DNA of 64,000 nucleotides from Nemertoderma westbladi (taxonomy: Eukaryota; Xenacoelomorpha; Nemertodermatida; Nemertodermatidae), in assembly GCA_032718475.1 (NCBI GenBank), contig JAUCBJ010007055.1, forward strand, positions 1 through 64,000, given 5' to 3'. The notes beneath the pieces were generated by a model that was not told the origin of the DNA, searched no databases, and saw only the letters and a program-made list of their open reading frames with translations. Position numbers and translations under genes: made by a program. This document shows, piece by piece, positions 37,746 to 47,449 of this stretch (positions are counted from its first letter, which is position 1; the number at the start of each line of letters is the position of its first letter).

Positions 37746-38564
37746 ACAACAGCATCCAACTTATACCAAACTATACTGTATGGCACCTATCTTCCACAAA
37801 TTACAATATGTACAGTAACAAACTCTGAACTTCTTTGAGGAATTGCTGAGATATGAACTTTTAAAAGTTGCATGTACTCGTGCTGTATTTTGCCATCACT
37901 GCCCTGCAATTATGAAAATAACTAACTAACATTTTATTTTTATTGCAGGTTGATTCTAGAATAATTGATGAATTTAGCAAAAAATATACAAAGGAGAGAC
38001 ACAGAGACTATTGACGAACGATCCAGATACCTATAGATGTCTACACATACCACGCATCAAAACTCCAAACTAAGCTACAGTACAAACTAAACTGGCGCTG
38101 TGGGATTGCGGTGAAAATGAAAACGGTATTGATACACAGGAGGGTCACCGTCACAGCCTTAACGACGAAATCGCATTATTGGAAACTTCTGCTGTGGGAA
38201 TAGCAATGCAGATAATTCGTACAAAGTTAATGGACATAAATTCTATATTATACAGTATGTTTAATGCAATTATAATAATGTAATTATCCTTTATGTATCA
38301 TAGAATACAAGAAAATAAACTGTAACATTATTTTCAGCTTCTTTATCTTAAACTTTATAGCCTTTATACTGTATTAATTAATTTTTAACGAAACAACAGA
38401 AATAATTTTAGAACTTTTTACATTTCTCATTACATTTTACATGTCTCAAGTTTACACTCCATTTGGCTCCCTGATCCAATCTTAATGGTTAGCAAATAAA
38501 GTACTTTCTGTATAATATAGGCGAATAATAAATTTCTCATGGAACCAAAATAATAAACGAAAGA

Positions 38565-38680
38565 TAAGATCAAATTAATATAAAGGCCACGAAGTTTAGA
38601 ATAAAACTGTTGAAAATAAAGACTACAGTATGTTACAATCTTTCTTGTAATATGATACAAAGGATAATTATAATATTTTA
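38565..38680 (+). repeat. Extra partial copy of the arm sequence
   Basis: AATTAATATAAAGGCCACGAA, then GTTGAAAATAAAGAC, then TTTCTTGTAATATGATACAAAGGATAATTA, repeats the right-arm sequence at 41352-41702 without the MITE present there. It is in the same orientation as the right arm and more diverged. Confidence 0.7.
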
Positions 38681-38800
38681 TTGTTAAATTTCTGAATTAC
38701 TTAACGCTTGTCCTTGGACAAGCCGTAAATATAGTAGATAGATGGATTATTTGCGGCTCGTCCATAGACGAGCGTTAAGTAATAAAGAAATTTAACAATA
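38680..38800. mobile_element. 121-bp palindromic MITE-like element
   Basis: ATTGTTAAATTTCT...ACTTAACGC and its inverted equivalent ...GCGTTAAGTAATAAAGAAATTTAACAAT give arms of about 50 bp, around a TAGATAGATGG centre. Within each arm lies a second short inverted repeat (CTTGTCCTTGGACAAG; CTCGTCCATAGACGAG). The covarying differences suggest selection on, or a history of, hairpin structure. Confidence 0.75.
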
Positions 38801-39145
38801 AAACAACATATTATAGTGTATAATGTACTTTTATCTCACTTCGGTCCCTCGTTTCAATATTTCACTAACTCGAATATGATAATAACTCGAAATAAATTTT
38901 CCAGTATTTTTTACTAATTATCATAGTGCGTTAAGGCTCGCCTTTACTACGTGGCTCGCATGTTCTCGCTGTAATGCCTCAGAACTAAACATTAGATATA
39001 CTGTATTGTACTGTATGTCCTACTCATCTTCACATCCAAAAAAGCGACGTAGATTAGGATTTGTATGGTTTTTGACAATTTTATAATTTGCTTTATAATT
39101 TTTTATTTTCAAAAATCATGACCTGCGAGAAAGTGGTGAAAGGTA

Positions 39146-39852
39146 CAGTACAGGCCACCAGAAAACGCAGATTTGTACAATTGTGAACACATTTTATCAA
39201 ATGTGTACCAGTGTAAAGTAATGTTGTTGAACGGGACAATTGAACATAATTGAACATAATTGAATTGGCAACAACAAAATTTTTTCGCCAAAGGATACAA
39301 TTGAATACTTTTGAAACGCTTAGTAAGCTGGAAACTCTCTGTAGTTTACCGCGAACTGTCACTCACTGCAGCTGGAAATGCGATAAGGATTTTGTTTACC
39401 TTTATAGTGTGCGGTTAATAGTGTCTAGTAGGCAGGCCTATAGTTAGTGATGTTAAGGCATCTTCTGGTGTTTCTCTGTGCCCTCTCGGTGTCAGACTAA
39501 TGGCGCGACATCTCCCTGCACTAAATTAATTATTCAATGGTCTAGGCTCCTCCATCCATATACCCATCCACTCCCATACACTCCATGAACCTCCATGCGG
39601 TCTTGTATGCAGTTCTCTCTCTACCAATACAGCCCATGTCCGCAATGTTACGCCCTGGGGGCTCTCTCATCTACCTGATATCAGACATACAGGCGCACCG
39701 CACACAAAGCCTTTGTCGGTCCCAGCAAGTTAGCCTCCTGCTGTGTGATCGAGAAGATAACTCGCCATAACCTGCCAATCAGATGACTTGAACAAATGTG
39801 TTCACATGTGATCACATTGGAAGAAATCTGCTTTTTCTGGTGGCCTGTACTG
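39146..39852. mobile_element. 707-bp MITE with TA target duplication
   Basis: The terminal inverted repeats begin CAGTACAGGCCACCAGAAAA on both sides and continue with matches for about 50 bp. TA flanks both ends (39144-39145 and 39853-39854). A neighbouring tandem duplicate reads GGTGAAAGGTAAGTGTAG (about 39908-39925) without the insertion. This gives a precise empty site and proves insertion at TA. That behaviour fits Tc1/mariner or another TA-targeting family. No transposase is encoded. Confidence 0.9.
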
Positions 39853-39854
39853 TA

Positions 39855-40310
39855 AGTGTAGTTGGGTGGAAGTGAGACTTTCAAAAATCATGACCTGCGA
39901 GAAAGTGGTGAAAGGTAAGTGTAGTTGGGTGGAAGTGAGACAATGTTGAGTGTACTGTAGTTGGGTGATAGTTGGGTGTAGGTGTAGTTGGGTGGAGAAT
40001 TGGGTGTAGTTGGGTGAAAGTTGGGTGTTGTTGGGGGTAGTTGGGTGAAAGTTGGGTGTAGTTGGGTGAGAGTTGGGTGGAAGTGGAGTGTAGTTGGGTG
40101 AAAGTGAGTCAAAGTTGAGTGTAGTTGGTTGGAGAGTTTGGTGTTCTGTGGGACGAGTCACGCAGTCAGGGCAAGCCTTAGCGCACAATTGCAATTAGTA
40201 AAAATAGGGCAAAATTTCATCTCCAGTCGGTCGTTCTGTCCGCTTGTCTGTCTGTAACGAAAAATTCATTCGTAAGTAACTTTTGAAGATTTTCGCCAAC
40301 TGATCCACAT
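39855..40310. repeat. Diverged TTGGGTG array and interspersed repeat copy 2
   Basis: 39932-40135 is a decayed (A)GTTGGGTGTAGTTGGGTGAA array, the inverse of the subterminal units of the host element. 40152-40300 is the second copy of the interspersed repeat found at 28205-28360. Confidence 0.75.
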
Positions 40311-40426
40311 TAAAGCCCCATGAGAAACCCCACTTGGGATCCGACTATGTAGCAACATACCTAAAGTGTGTGACATATTATTCATTCACATGTGAGAATT
40401 TAGCTTGGAAACCTCAATGTTGATCA

Positions 40427-40915
40427 GATAGACTTTGCTGATGACTTAGGAGTACTCTCAGAATCATTAGAGGGAGCCCAACGGCTCCTCAGCTCATTAG
40501 AACATTCTGCTTCTAGTGTTGGTCTTTTTATTACCTCCAGAAAGACCACAATTTTGACAGTTAACTTTGAAAGTCCTCAGCAAGTCTCTGATCGGATGAG
40601 CATAAGCTCAAAGGATGGTATGCTTGAGCATGTGGACAACTTCTGTTACCTGGGATCATGGATCCGGAAGTCAGGTGAGGACCTTCGAATACGTAAGGGA
40701 AAGGCATGGGCAGCCTTGAATAGGCTTTCCAGGATTTGGAAGTCACCGAGAATTAATCGGAAACTCAAGGTCCGATTATTTAGAGCAGCAGTAGTTCCAG
40801 TACTCCTCTACGGGAGTCCATGCTGGGCTCTAACTGCTGAGGACACCAAATCTCTGGATGGCACATTCACAAGAATGCTACGCCGGGTTCATTGTGTCAA
40901 GTACAATGCACACAT
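40427..40915 (+). mobile_element. LINE reverse-transcriptase fragment flanked by 26-bp direct repeats
   Basis: The encoded segment runs from the FADD catalytic block (D-F-A-D-D-L-G) through FCYLGSWIRKSGEDLRIRKG and VLLYGSPCWALTAEDTKSLD to TRMLRRVHCVKYNAHIS. This is the RT thumb and connector of a non-LTR element. It matches the defective LINE at 62.5-63.0 kb, but this copy keeps the Trp where the other has a stop. Copies of TAG(C/T)TTGGAAACCTCAATG...GATCA flank it at 40401-40426 and 40916-40941, consistent with a target-site duplication. Both its ends are truncated. Confidence 0.88.
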
Positions 40916-41378
40916 TAGTTTGGAAACCTCAATGTTGATCACTTGAGGATTTTCGAATGGGTGGAATGTCTGAAAGATTAAATACACTTCTCCCATTTCG
41001 TTGTTTGTAATAAAATAAGCTGAATATTGTCATATCCTACTGTACATATACTGTACAGTATGTACTAGAGACCACAAGCCGCGTCTATATGATTACGTTG
41101 ATCAACGTCTGCAATTCTCTACCCTAGTGTGGTGAATTATTATTTCTACTACTGTAAGATCTGTAATGTATAACGATCTTATCGATTCTCATACTGTAGA
41201 GATCTTGTCCATTCTGGCATCGCCTGTATGTGAAGATCATAATAAGTTCCTTGCAGAAATTCCCTTGACCTGTACAGATCTTACCAGATCCCCTTTTAGT
41301 TTATCAAAAATGTAAAATGTTCTAAAATTATTGCTGTTGTTTCGTTAAAAATTAATTAATATAAAGGCCATAAAGTTC

Positions 41379-41626
41379 GCCCATGTGAATAATACCAGGA
41401 TTTCACTTTTCGGTCGACATTTTATTGGAATTTTATGTATGAAGATTTTTTATTTTTTTTAATTTATCTTTTTGATACGTTTCGTTTTGATACGGCTAAA
41501 TTTCGTTTATTGTTTTGGTTAGATTCAGTCCTTTTGTAACCTGTGATTTTAATGAAAACCTGGGATTCTTCACATGGGGGCAACTGCAAAGTTAAATATA
41601 TAACGGCAGAAAGTGTTTACATGGGC
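41379..41626. mobile_element. MITE family A, copy 1 (248 bp) inserted in the right arm
   Basis: It begins GCCCATGTGAATAATACCAGG and ends in nested inverted forms, CCTGGGATTCTTCACATGGG and TTTACATGGGC. The left arm of the host element lacks it (about 38340-38365), which marks the empty site. The same family, in the opposite orientation, is found at 43262-44646. Confidence 0.88.
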
Positions 41627-42362
41627 CCAAGATTAAAATAAAGCTGCTGAAAATAATGTTACAGTTCTTTTTCTTGTATTCTATGATACATAAAGGATAA
41701 TTACATTATTATAATTGCATTAAACATACTGTATAATATAGAACTTATGTCCATTAACTTTGTACGAATTATCTGCATTGCTATTCCCATAACAGAAGTT
41801 TCCAATGCGATTTCGTCGTTAAGGCTGTGACGGTGACCCCCCTGTGTATCAATACCGTTTTCATTTTCACCACAATCCCAAACAGCGCCAGTTTAGTTTT
41901 ATACTGTAGCTTGGATCGTTCGTCAATAGTCTCTGCGTCTCTCCTTTGTATATTTATTGCTAAATTCATCAATTATTCTAGAACCAACCTGCAATAAATA
42001 TAAAACGTTAGTTTGTTATTTTCATAATTGCTCAGCAGTGGGGGCAACATACAGTACATGAAACATTTAAAAGCTCATATCTCAGCAATTCCTCGAAGAG
42101 TTTGTTACTGTACATATTGTAATTTGTGGAAGTTTGGTGCCATACAGTAGGTATAGTTTGGTGTAAGTTGGATGCAGAGTGGAAGTGCAGTGGAAGTTGG
42201 GTGTAGTGGGGTGGAACTGTGTGGGTGTAGTTGGCTGAAAGTTGGGTGTAGTTGGGTGTAGTTGGGTGAAAGTTGGGTGTAGTTGGGTGTAGTTGGGTGA
42301 AAGTTGGGTGTAGTTGGGTGTAGTTGGGTGAAAGTTGGGTGTAGTTGGGTGTTTAGGCTGAC

Positions 42363-42832
42363 CGGCTGGAACAGTTAAAACAAAGTTCGGTTCTGACTGT
42401 CTGAGGTTCTCACCGAACAATTTGCAATACTACTACAGTACTGCAGTACACAGTAGGCCTACTACACCTGTACTGTACACATGCTGACATGTACTTGTAC
42501 TACCGGCAGACCGGTACTACAGCAGCGGTATGGTATAACAATATAATGCCAGCCTGCCAGCGGCGGTATACAGGCTGACAGGTAACAGGTATAATGCAGT
42601 AATGCCTACAGCAGTAATACAGAAGTAGCCAGTGAGTACCGGTAGTGCTAGCCTTAGCCTACACATGTACATACAGACATACCAGCATACCGCTGTACCG
42701 ACAGACCGGTCAGCCGGTAGGCCTACTGTTCGCGTTGCGTACCGTTGTCCCTATCTCAATAACAACTTACAGCCCTACGCTACTACTACAGTACTACCAG
42801 ACTACTGCTGCACGCTGTACTGCATACCGGTA
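42363..42832. other. Spacer rich in ACCGGTA and CAGTA words
   Basis: No gene. Multiple CCGGTA, GGCCTAC and TACAGCAGTA words give a low-complexity look. Confidence 0.5.
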
Positions 42833-43261
42833 GGGTTGACTATTCAAATTCCGGACAAAATTTCATTTTTTTTTAATTTGGGACACTTTAAATTGCTTTA
42901 ATCCTTGATATTATTTTTGCATCTGTACAAGATGCTATTGTAGTTCACTATAAAACCAAATTATTACCACTCAGTTCAACTGTTTAGTTGTAACTGGGTG
43001 GTTTTCACTTTATAAATTGACTGTCCGGAATTTGACTACCTGGTAAAATACCGGACATGTATATAATTCCGGACAATGCCTTTTATTAGATGTGAGAGTT
43101 GATGTGAGGGTTGATATTAGGGCTATTTTAATAATTAAATTAAACTTTATTTCCACTAGTTTAGGTATCTGGGTGTATTACATACAGCCATATTTTACTC
43201 CTGTACTCAGTTTTGAAGTTATGCAATGCTTTATGTTTTGCATACCAACCCCAGATAGGGG

Positions 43262-44646
43262 GCCCATGTGTGAAGAATACCAGACTTTCTGCCGTTATAT
43301 TTCACTTTGCAATTACCCCCATGTGAAGAATACCAGGTTTTCACCAAAAACACAGATTACAGGCAGGGCTGGCAAAAACCATAGGTTTTTCAGAAAAAAT
43401 TTTAGGTTTTAGGTTTTTGCAAGGTTTTTGTAGGTTTTTGGAAGGTTTTTGCAGGTTTTTGAAGGTTTTCGCTAGGTTTTTGTAGTATTTCGCTAGGTTT
43501 TTGTAGTATTTCTGTATTTGTATACCGGTATTGATTGATTAGATTGACCTGGTTGGTAAATGATTAGATAAATTATATGGGGCGACATTTGGTCAACTGG
43601 CAGACTGGTCAAGATTATATTTTATAGATACACTACAGCACTATGATACAAAATTGTTTGAAAGAATGAGTCCATCAGGTTTCATTGTCATATTAGTTAC
43701 ATTTATATAAACCTGTACAAAGTCTGAAAGTAGGCTTACAGCAGTACAGACTACTGGACTACAGTCTTAAATTCAGACAGTACAGCAGTAGGCTGGTAGG
43801 TGCAACTATTTATTACACTATTAGTGTATTAGTTCCATAGTATATTAGTATCATTAGCATCAATCAATGCATGCAGAATGCAGGCACGCGATTCAGCGAA
43901 TGCAGAATGCCACCCCATCCCACAGTCCCATACTGCCATAAAAGCATAATGCATAACGTAAACCATAACCCGATAACCACCAGACCACCTGACTCCCTGA
44001 CTGCCTGTGACCACCAGCTGACCAGAGCCAGAGCTGCAGAGACCACCCACTGACGCTGACCCAGCCACCTGGCTGCCTGGACACTGGACCACTGCTGCAC
44101 TGCACACTGTACGTGTACAGTTATCAGCAGCAACGTACATACTACATAGTCAGGAATCAGGATGTAGGTCTGCTACGCTGACTGCTACGGTAACTTGCAT
44201 CAGCTAACTTGCATCAGTCAGCTTGTCAGTAGTGACAAGACAACTGGGAACTGGACTGGACTGGAACTCATCAGCTGACAATGCAAGTTGACTTGTTCAG
44301 TTGTTTTGAGTGTACAAATGAAATTAAAAGGCAAATTAAAGATGAAAAATCAAAAACCTAAAAACCTAGTTTTAGGCTTTTTTCAAATTTTAGGTTTTTG
44401 ACAAAAACCTACAAAAACCTAGGTTTACAAAAACCTACTTTGCCAGCCCTGATTACAGGAGGGCTGAATCTAACCAAAACAATAAACGAATTAGTATATG
44501 TACAGGTTAGGCTATAAGACAGAAATAAGCGGTATAAAACACTTAGGCCTAATAAAGATATATTTAAAAAAATAAAAAATCTTCATCTATAAAATTCCAA
44601 TAAAAAGTCGACCGAAAAGTTAAATCCTGGTATTCTTCACATGGGC
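43262..44646. mobile_element. MITE family A, copy 2, interrupted by a hAT-type element
   Basis: The left part (GCCCATGTGTGAAGAATACC, then CTTTCTGCCGTTATAT, then CCCCATGTGAAGAATACCAGG) is the reverse complement of the right part of copy 1. The right part (AAGTCGACCGAAAAG, then CCTGGTATTCTTCACATGGG) corresponds to the left part of copy 1. Removing the insertion leaves about 290 bp. Confidence 0.87.
43364..44451. mobile_element. hAT-type nonautonomous element, 1088 bp, 8-bp target duplication
   Basis: The termini CAGGGCTGGCAAA and TTTGCCAGCCCTG are exact inverted repeats. Both are flanked by ATTACAGG (43356-43363 and 44452-44459). An 8-bp duplication together with CAGGG-type ends is diagnostic of the hAT superfamily. 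Subterminal (A)GGTTTTTG / CAAAAACCT arrays, in opposite orientation at each end, could be transposase-binding repeats. Between them lies noncoding sequence; no transposase is present. Confidence 0.95.
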
Positions 44647-45474
44647 GGGGTAGGGGGTGTGGGGACTTTCAACGCAATAATAATGCATCCCTCTCCATGA
44701 AATTCGACACAAAATAACAGTTCGATTACTCCCATAAATAAAACTATAACCTGTTCTATTGTGTTCCATTTATTGTTTTGGTTAGAAATACGTGTCACTA
44801 TAATCTGCTCATTCGTGTCATTTGACATTTCCCTAAATTGAGAATTTAACATTGAAGCGAAATATTCATTCACCAAGATCTGAAGATGGGATTTGCGAAC
44901 AGTTAGCAGTTGCTGATAATTGAAACTATTATAAATTAAACAAAGTTGTTCTAGAGTTACTACAGTCTGACAGTGCTATGGTTGTTGGCAGACATTACAT
45001 GGATTGGAAATAACACCAAACGCATTCCTTATGACGTGGATTAGTTGGTCTCGGTTTAGTCAGTTAGTGGCCAACCACAATCACCAATATATATCAGTAT
45101 ATCAGAGTCACTACATATTTATCAATGTTTGGATCAATTATCGATGGGGCTCCTCTCCCAAATTGTCTATTTGACGATTTATAGAATTTAACCTGTATCT
45201 TGCGGTTATAACCCAGCGCCATCGTAATAGGTACCGCCTATAATATATATGATACACCTACTGGAATATATATTATATATATAGTTCTGTAGTTATGCCT
45301 AAAGCGTTCCAGGTTCTGCTGGCTAGCTGGCTTATAAAACGTACTGTTTATAGACATATCACAAAAGATAGACAAGTAGACTTGGCGAGCCTTTATTGTT
45401 AATAATAATAAGCAAACAATTTATGCAATAGGCAATCCACTTACAATCTTACAGCCTTACGATCAGACATTTCT

Positions 45475-45630
45475 TGAGGGCTGTCTAGGTTGACTGTGAT
45501 TATTTTGGTCTTCTTGCAGTCTTGGAATTTACAAAAAGACCATCACTAGAAGCAACCTGCTCCAATTGGCAGAGAAGCCTTTGGACTCCCTATAGTTATT
45601 CTGACAGTACCTCTAAGTCATCAGTGATCA
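45475..45630 (-). mobile_element. LINE reverse-transcriptase relic
   Basis: The plus-strand words GGTTGACTGTGATTATTTTGG, AAAGACCATCACTAGAAGCA and CTGAGTCATCAG-like text parallel 62885-63030 of the LINE, which includes the complement of the FADD region. Many differences make it an old copy. Confidence 0.65.
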
Positions 45631-45906
45631 AAGTCTATAGGCTATTGTACAAAGTCAGATATTAATTCCATAGTTTGTACCAATGAAATTTAAATTTGTC
45701 CGTAATTTGACCATGGTGTCCGGAATTTGATTTGTCCGGAATTTGAAGAGTTAACCCTACTGGCATAGGCCAGTCTGTCAGTAGGCCTAATGCAGTACTG
45801 TGCTACCAGAACCAGACACTGAGACAGGCGACCCGACCGATAAGCTAGTACTGTAGTAAGCCAGTAAGCTGACAGGCTTATCAGCTTATTGTATTGACGA
45901 CCCAAA

Positions 45907-47190
45907 ATGGCGGACGCGGCTCGCGAACTGCTCAACTCGTTGATGGGAGAGGAACGGGATCTTCTGCCTCACGAGAAACGCGTTCGCAAACACTTCGGGG
46001 ATGATGACGTCTGCAAGCACCATCTGGTCGCCTTCTGTCCCTCGGATCTCTTCACCAACACGCGCAGCGACTTGGGCCCGTGCGGACTAATCCACGACGA
46101 CGGATTAAAACGCGACTACGAACGGAGTTCCCGGTACAAACGCCTCGGATACGAGGAAGCATTCCTCCTCTATCTGGAGCGGCTCGTAGTCCCGTGCGAC
46201 TCTCGGATTCGCAACGGCGAGGAGAGACTCGCGAAGAGTCAGAAACTAACCAAAGGAACTCCGTCGACGGACGTGGTGAAGGATGAAAAATCGGCGGTGC
46301 TAGGCGACCGATTGGAGGCGATGCTCAAGGATATCGAGAGACTCGGGTCACAGGGGCAGGTTGAGGAAGCCCAGGGCATGATGGTACTTGCCGATAAACT
46401 TAGAGAAGAGATACTCGTATTGGATAGCTCCCTGGAGTACTTCCGCAATCACGACAACCTTATGGAGGTGTGCAAGGTGTGCGGGTGTTTCCTCGTCAAT
46501 AACGACGCGCAATGCAGGCTGGACGATCATTACAACGGGAAGCAGCACGTTGGGTTCAAACGAATACGGGAGACTATAGTCGAGTTGAAACGAGATGTTT
46601 ACGGGTGGAGGAAGGGTGGAGGGGAGAAGGAAGGGGGGAAAGATGGAGGAGGTGGGGGGAAAGATGGAGGCAGTGGGGGGAAAGATGGAGGCAGTGGGGG
46701 GAAAGATGGAGGCAGTGGGGGGAAAGATGGAGGCGGTGCGGGGAAAGATGGAGGCAGTGGGGGGAAAGATGGAGGCAGTGGGGGGAAAGATGGAGGCGGT
46801 GCGGGGAAAGATGGAGGCGGAGGGGGGAAGGAAAGAGAGGGGGCGACCGCTCTGGAATGTATAAATAAAGCCTCTAATGCCAATGGACGCTCCTCTAATA
46901 ACCGTTCCCACGGTGAGCGTTCCTCTAATGAACGTTCTCACAGTGAGCGTTCCTCTAATGACCGTTCCCATAGTAAACGTTCCTCTTCTGACCGTTCCCA
47001 CGGTGAGCGTTCCTCTAATGGGCGTTCCCACGGTGAGCGTTCCTCCCACCGAAACTCATCGGAACGTTCCCGGCACAGGCGAAGCCCTCCCCGTCAACGA
47101 GACGGTTTCACGGACCACGGGAGACCCGGGGGTCAATCCCGTTCGCCATGGCAACGCCGTAGGTCGCGGTCTCCCCCACAACGACGGTAG
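45907..47190 (+). CDS. LUC7L3: LUC7-like 3 (CROP-type) U1 snRNP-associated splicing factor, intronless
   Basis: LUC7 proteins bind the U1 snRNP and stabilise 5' splice-site choice in the nucleus. Residues 1-110 match the LUC7L3 branch (LMGEERDLLPHEKR, LFTNTRSDLGPCGLIHDD). The first zinc finger uses Cys36, Cys44, Cys59 and His63. Two helices with EAQGMM link it to the second finger (Cys189, Cys192, His208, His214; DDHYNGKQHVGF). The tail is unusual: residues about 236-315 are (GKDGGSG)n, then a 10-residue RSSN-RSHGE array and an RS-rich end, in place of the usual RE/RS domain. The start has a good context (AAAATGG). The whole 427-aa frame is one exon, whereas animal LUC7L3 genes normally have introns. 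It could be a retrogene or an intron-loss copy. Confidence 0.9.
   Translation: MADAARELLNSLMGEERDLLPHEKRVRKHFGDDDVCKHHLVAFCPSDLFTNTRSDLGPCGLIHDDGLKRDYERSSRYKRLGYEEAFLLYLERLVVPCDSRIRNGEERLAKSQKLTKGTPSTDVVKDEKSAVLGDRLEAMLKDIERLGSQGQVEEAQGMMVLADKLREEILVLDSSLEYFRNHDNLMEVCKVCGCFLVNNDAQCRLDDHYNGKQHVGFKRIRETIVELKRDVYGWRKGGGEKEGGKDGGGGGKDGGSGGKDGGSGGKDGGSGGKDGGGAGKDGGSGGKDGGSGGKDGGGAGKDGGGGGKEREGATALECINKASNANGRSSNNRSHGERSSNERSHSERSSNDRSHSKRSSSDRSHGERSSNGRSHGERSSHRNSSERSRHRRSPPRQRDGFTDHGRPGGQSRSPWQRRRSRSPPQRR
46602..46835 (+). repeat. 21-bp coding minisatellite within the LUC7L3-like gene
   Basis: About ten copies of GGGAAAGATGGAGGCAGTGG(G) encode GKDGGSG or GKDGGAG. Units differ by single bases (CAGTG/CGGTG). 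Being 21 bp, expansion keeps the frame. It also opens spurious frames on both strands. Confidence 0.93.
46870..47045 (+). repeat. 30-bp coding repeat encoding RSSN-RSHGE
   Basis: Five or so units of GTTCCTCTAATGACCGTTCC plus a variable CACGGTGAGC or CATAGTAAAC part. They encode Arg-Ser dipeptides, so they rebuild an RS-like domain. Confidence 0.88.
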
Positions 47191-47443
47191 CTCGAGAGCT
47201 GCCCACATAATTATTATTTTTTTCTGAGACACATGTATGTTTAGTTTATAGAGAAAGTTTCGTTAAGTAACGTCGTTTTATAATCTTTATTGTACATCAG
47301 CAATATAAACTGAAAGTTCATGTAACTTTTTACCCCAAGTTAGCTCATTGCTGTTAAGTCTGGCGTCTATTAAGTGTAAATCCATTCTGGAATTACTCTT
47401 AAGTAAATTATTAAACTTTTGGATAAACAACTCTATTATAGTA

Positions 47444-47449
47444 AATAAA
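47444..47449 (+). terminator. Candidate polyadenylation signal AATAAA of the LUC7L3-like gene
   Basis: This is a canonical AATAAA about 250 bp after the stop codon. It is one of several A-rich candidates in an AT-rich stretch; no cleavage site is known. Confidence 0.4.

Larger units (their letters stand above)
37585..42362. mobile_element. 4.8-kb element with about 0.8-kb inverted arms
   Basis: The left arm (37585 to about 38430) and right arm (about 41300 to 42362) are inverted copies. The termini read GGTCAGCCTAA, followed by an array of CCCAACTACAC / CCCAACTTTCAC units, then TACAGTAACAAACTC, then a longer homologous block (for example TCACCGTCACAGCCTTAACG against its complement at 41823-41842). 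No transposase is present; a short open stretch in the arms (41781-41972) is not recognised. The interior holds other inserted elements. No clear target duplication was seen. It could also be a simple inverted genomic duplication. Confidence 0.75.
42833..45757. mobile_element. 2.9-kb TA-flanked element with about 28-bp terminal inverted repeats
   Basis: The left end reads GGGTTGACTATTCAAATTCC and the right end, in reverse complement, GGGTTAACTCTTCAAATTCC; both continue with GGACAAA. TA flanks both ends (42831-42832 and 45758-45759). Internal TCCGGAATTTGA words recur at 43022 and 45719. No transposase was found. It carries MITE family A copy 2, a hAT-type element and a LINE fragment. The TA could belong to the termini, so the superfamily is unassigned. 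Confidence 0.7.

Noticed and set aside
43829-44140. Several overlapping frames of 60-103 codons
   Set aside because: They lie inside the hAT-type nonautonomous element in a CAG/CTG-rich stretch, with none resembling a transposase.
46348-47049. 233-codon minus-strand frame and other frames overlapping the LUC7L3-like gene
   Set aside because: They mirror the coding minisatellites of the plus-strand gene; only the plus frame has zinc-finger homology.
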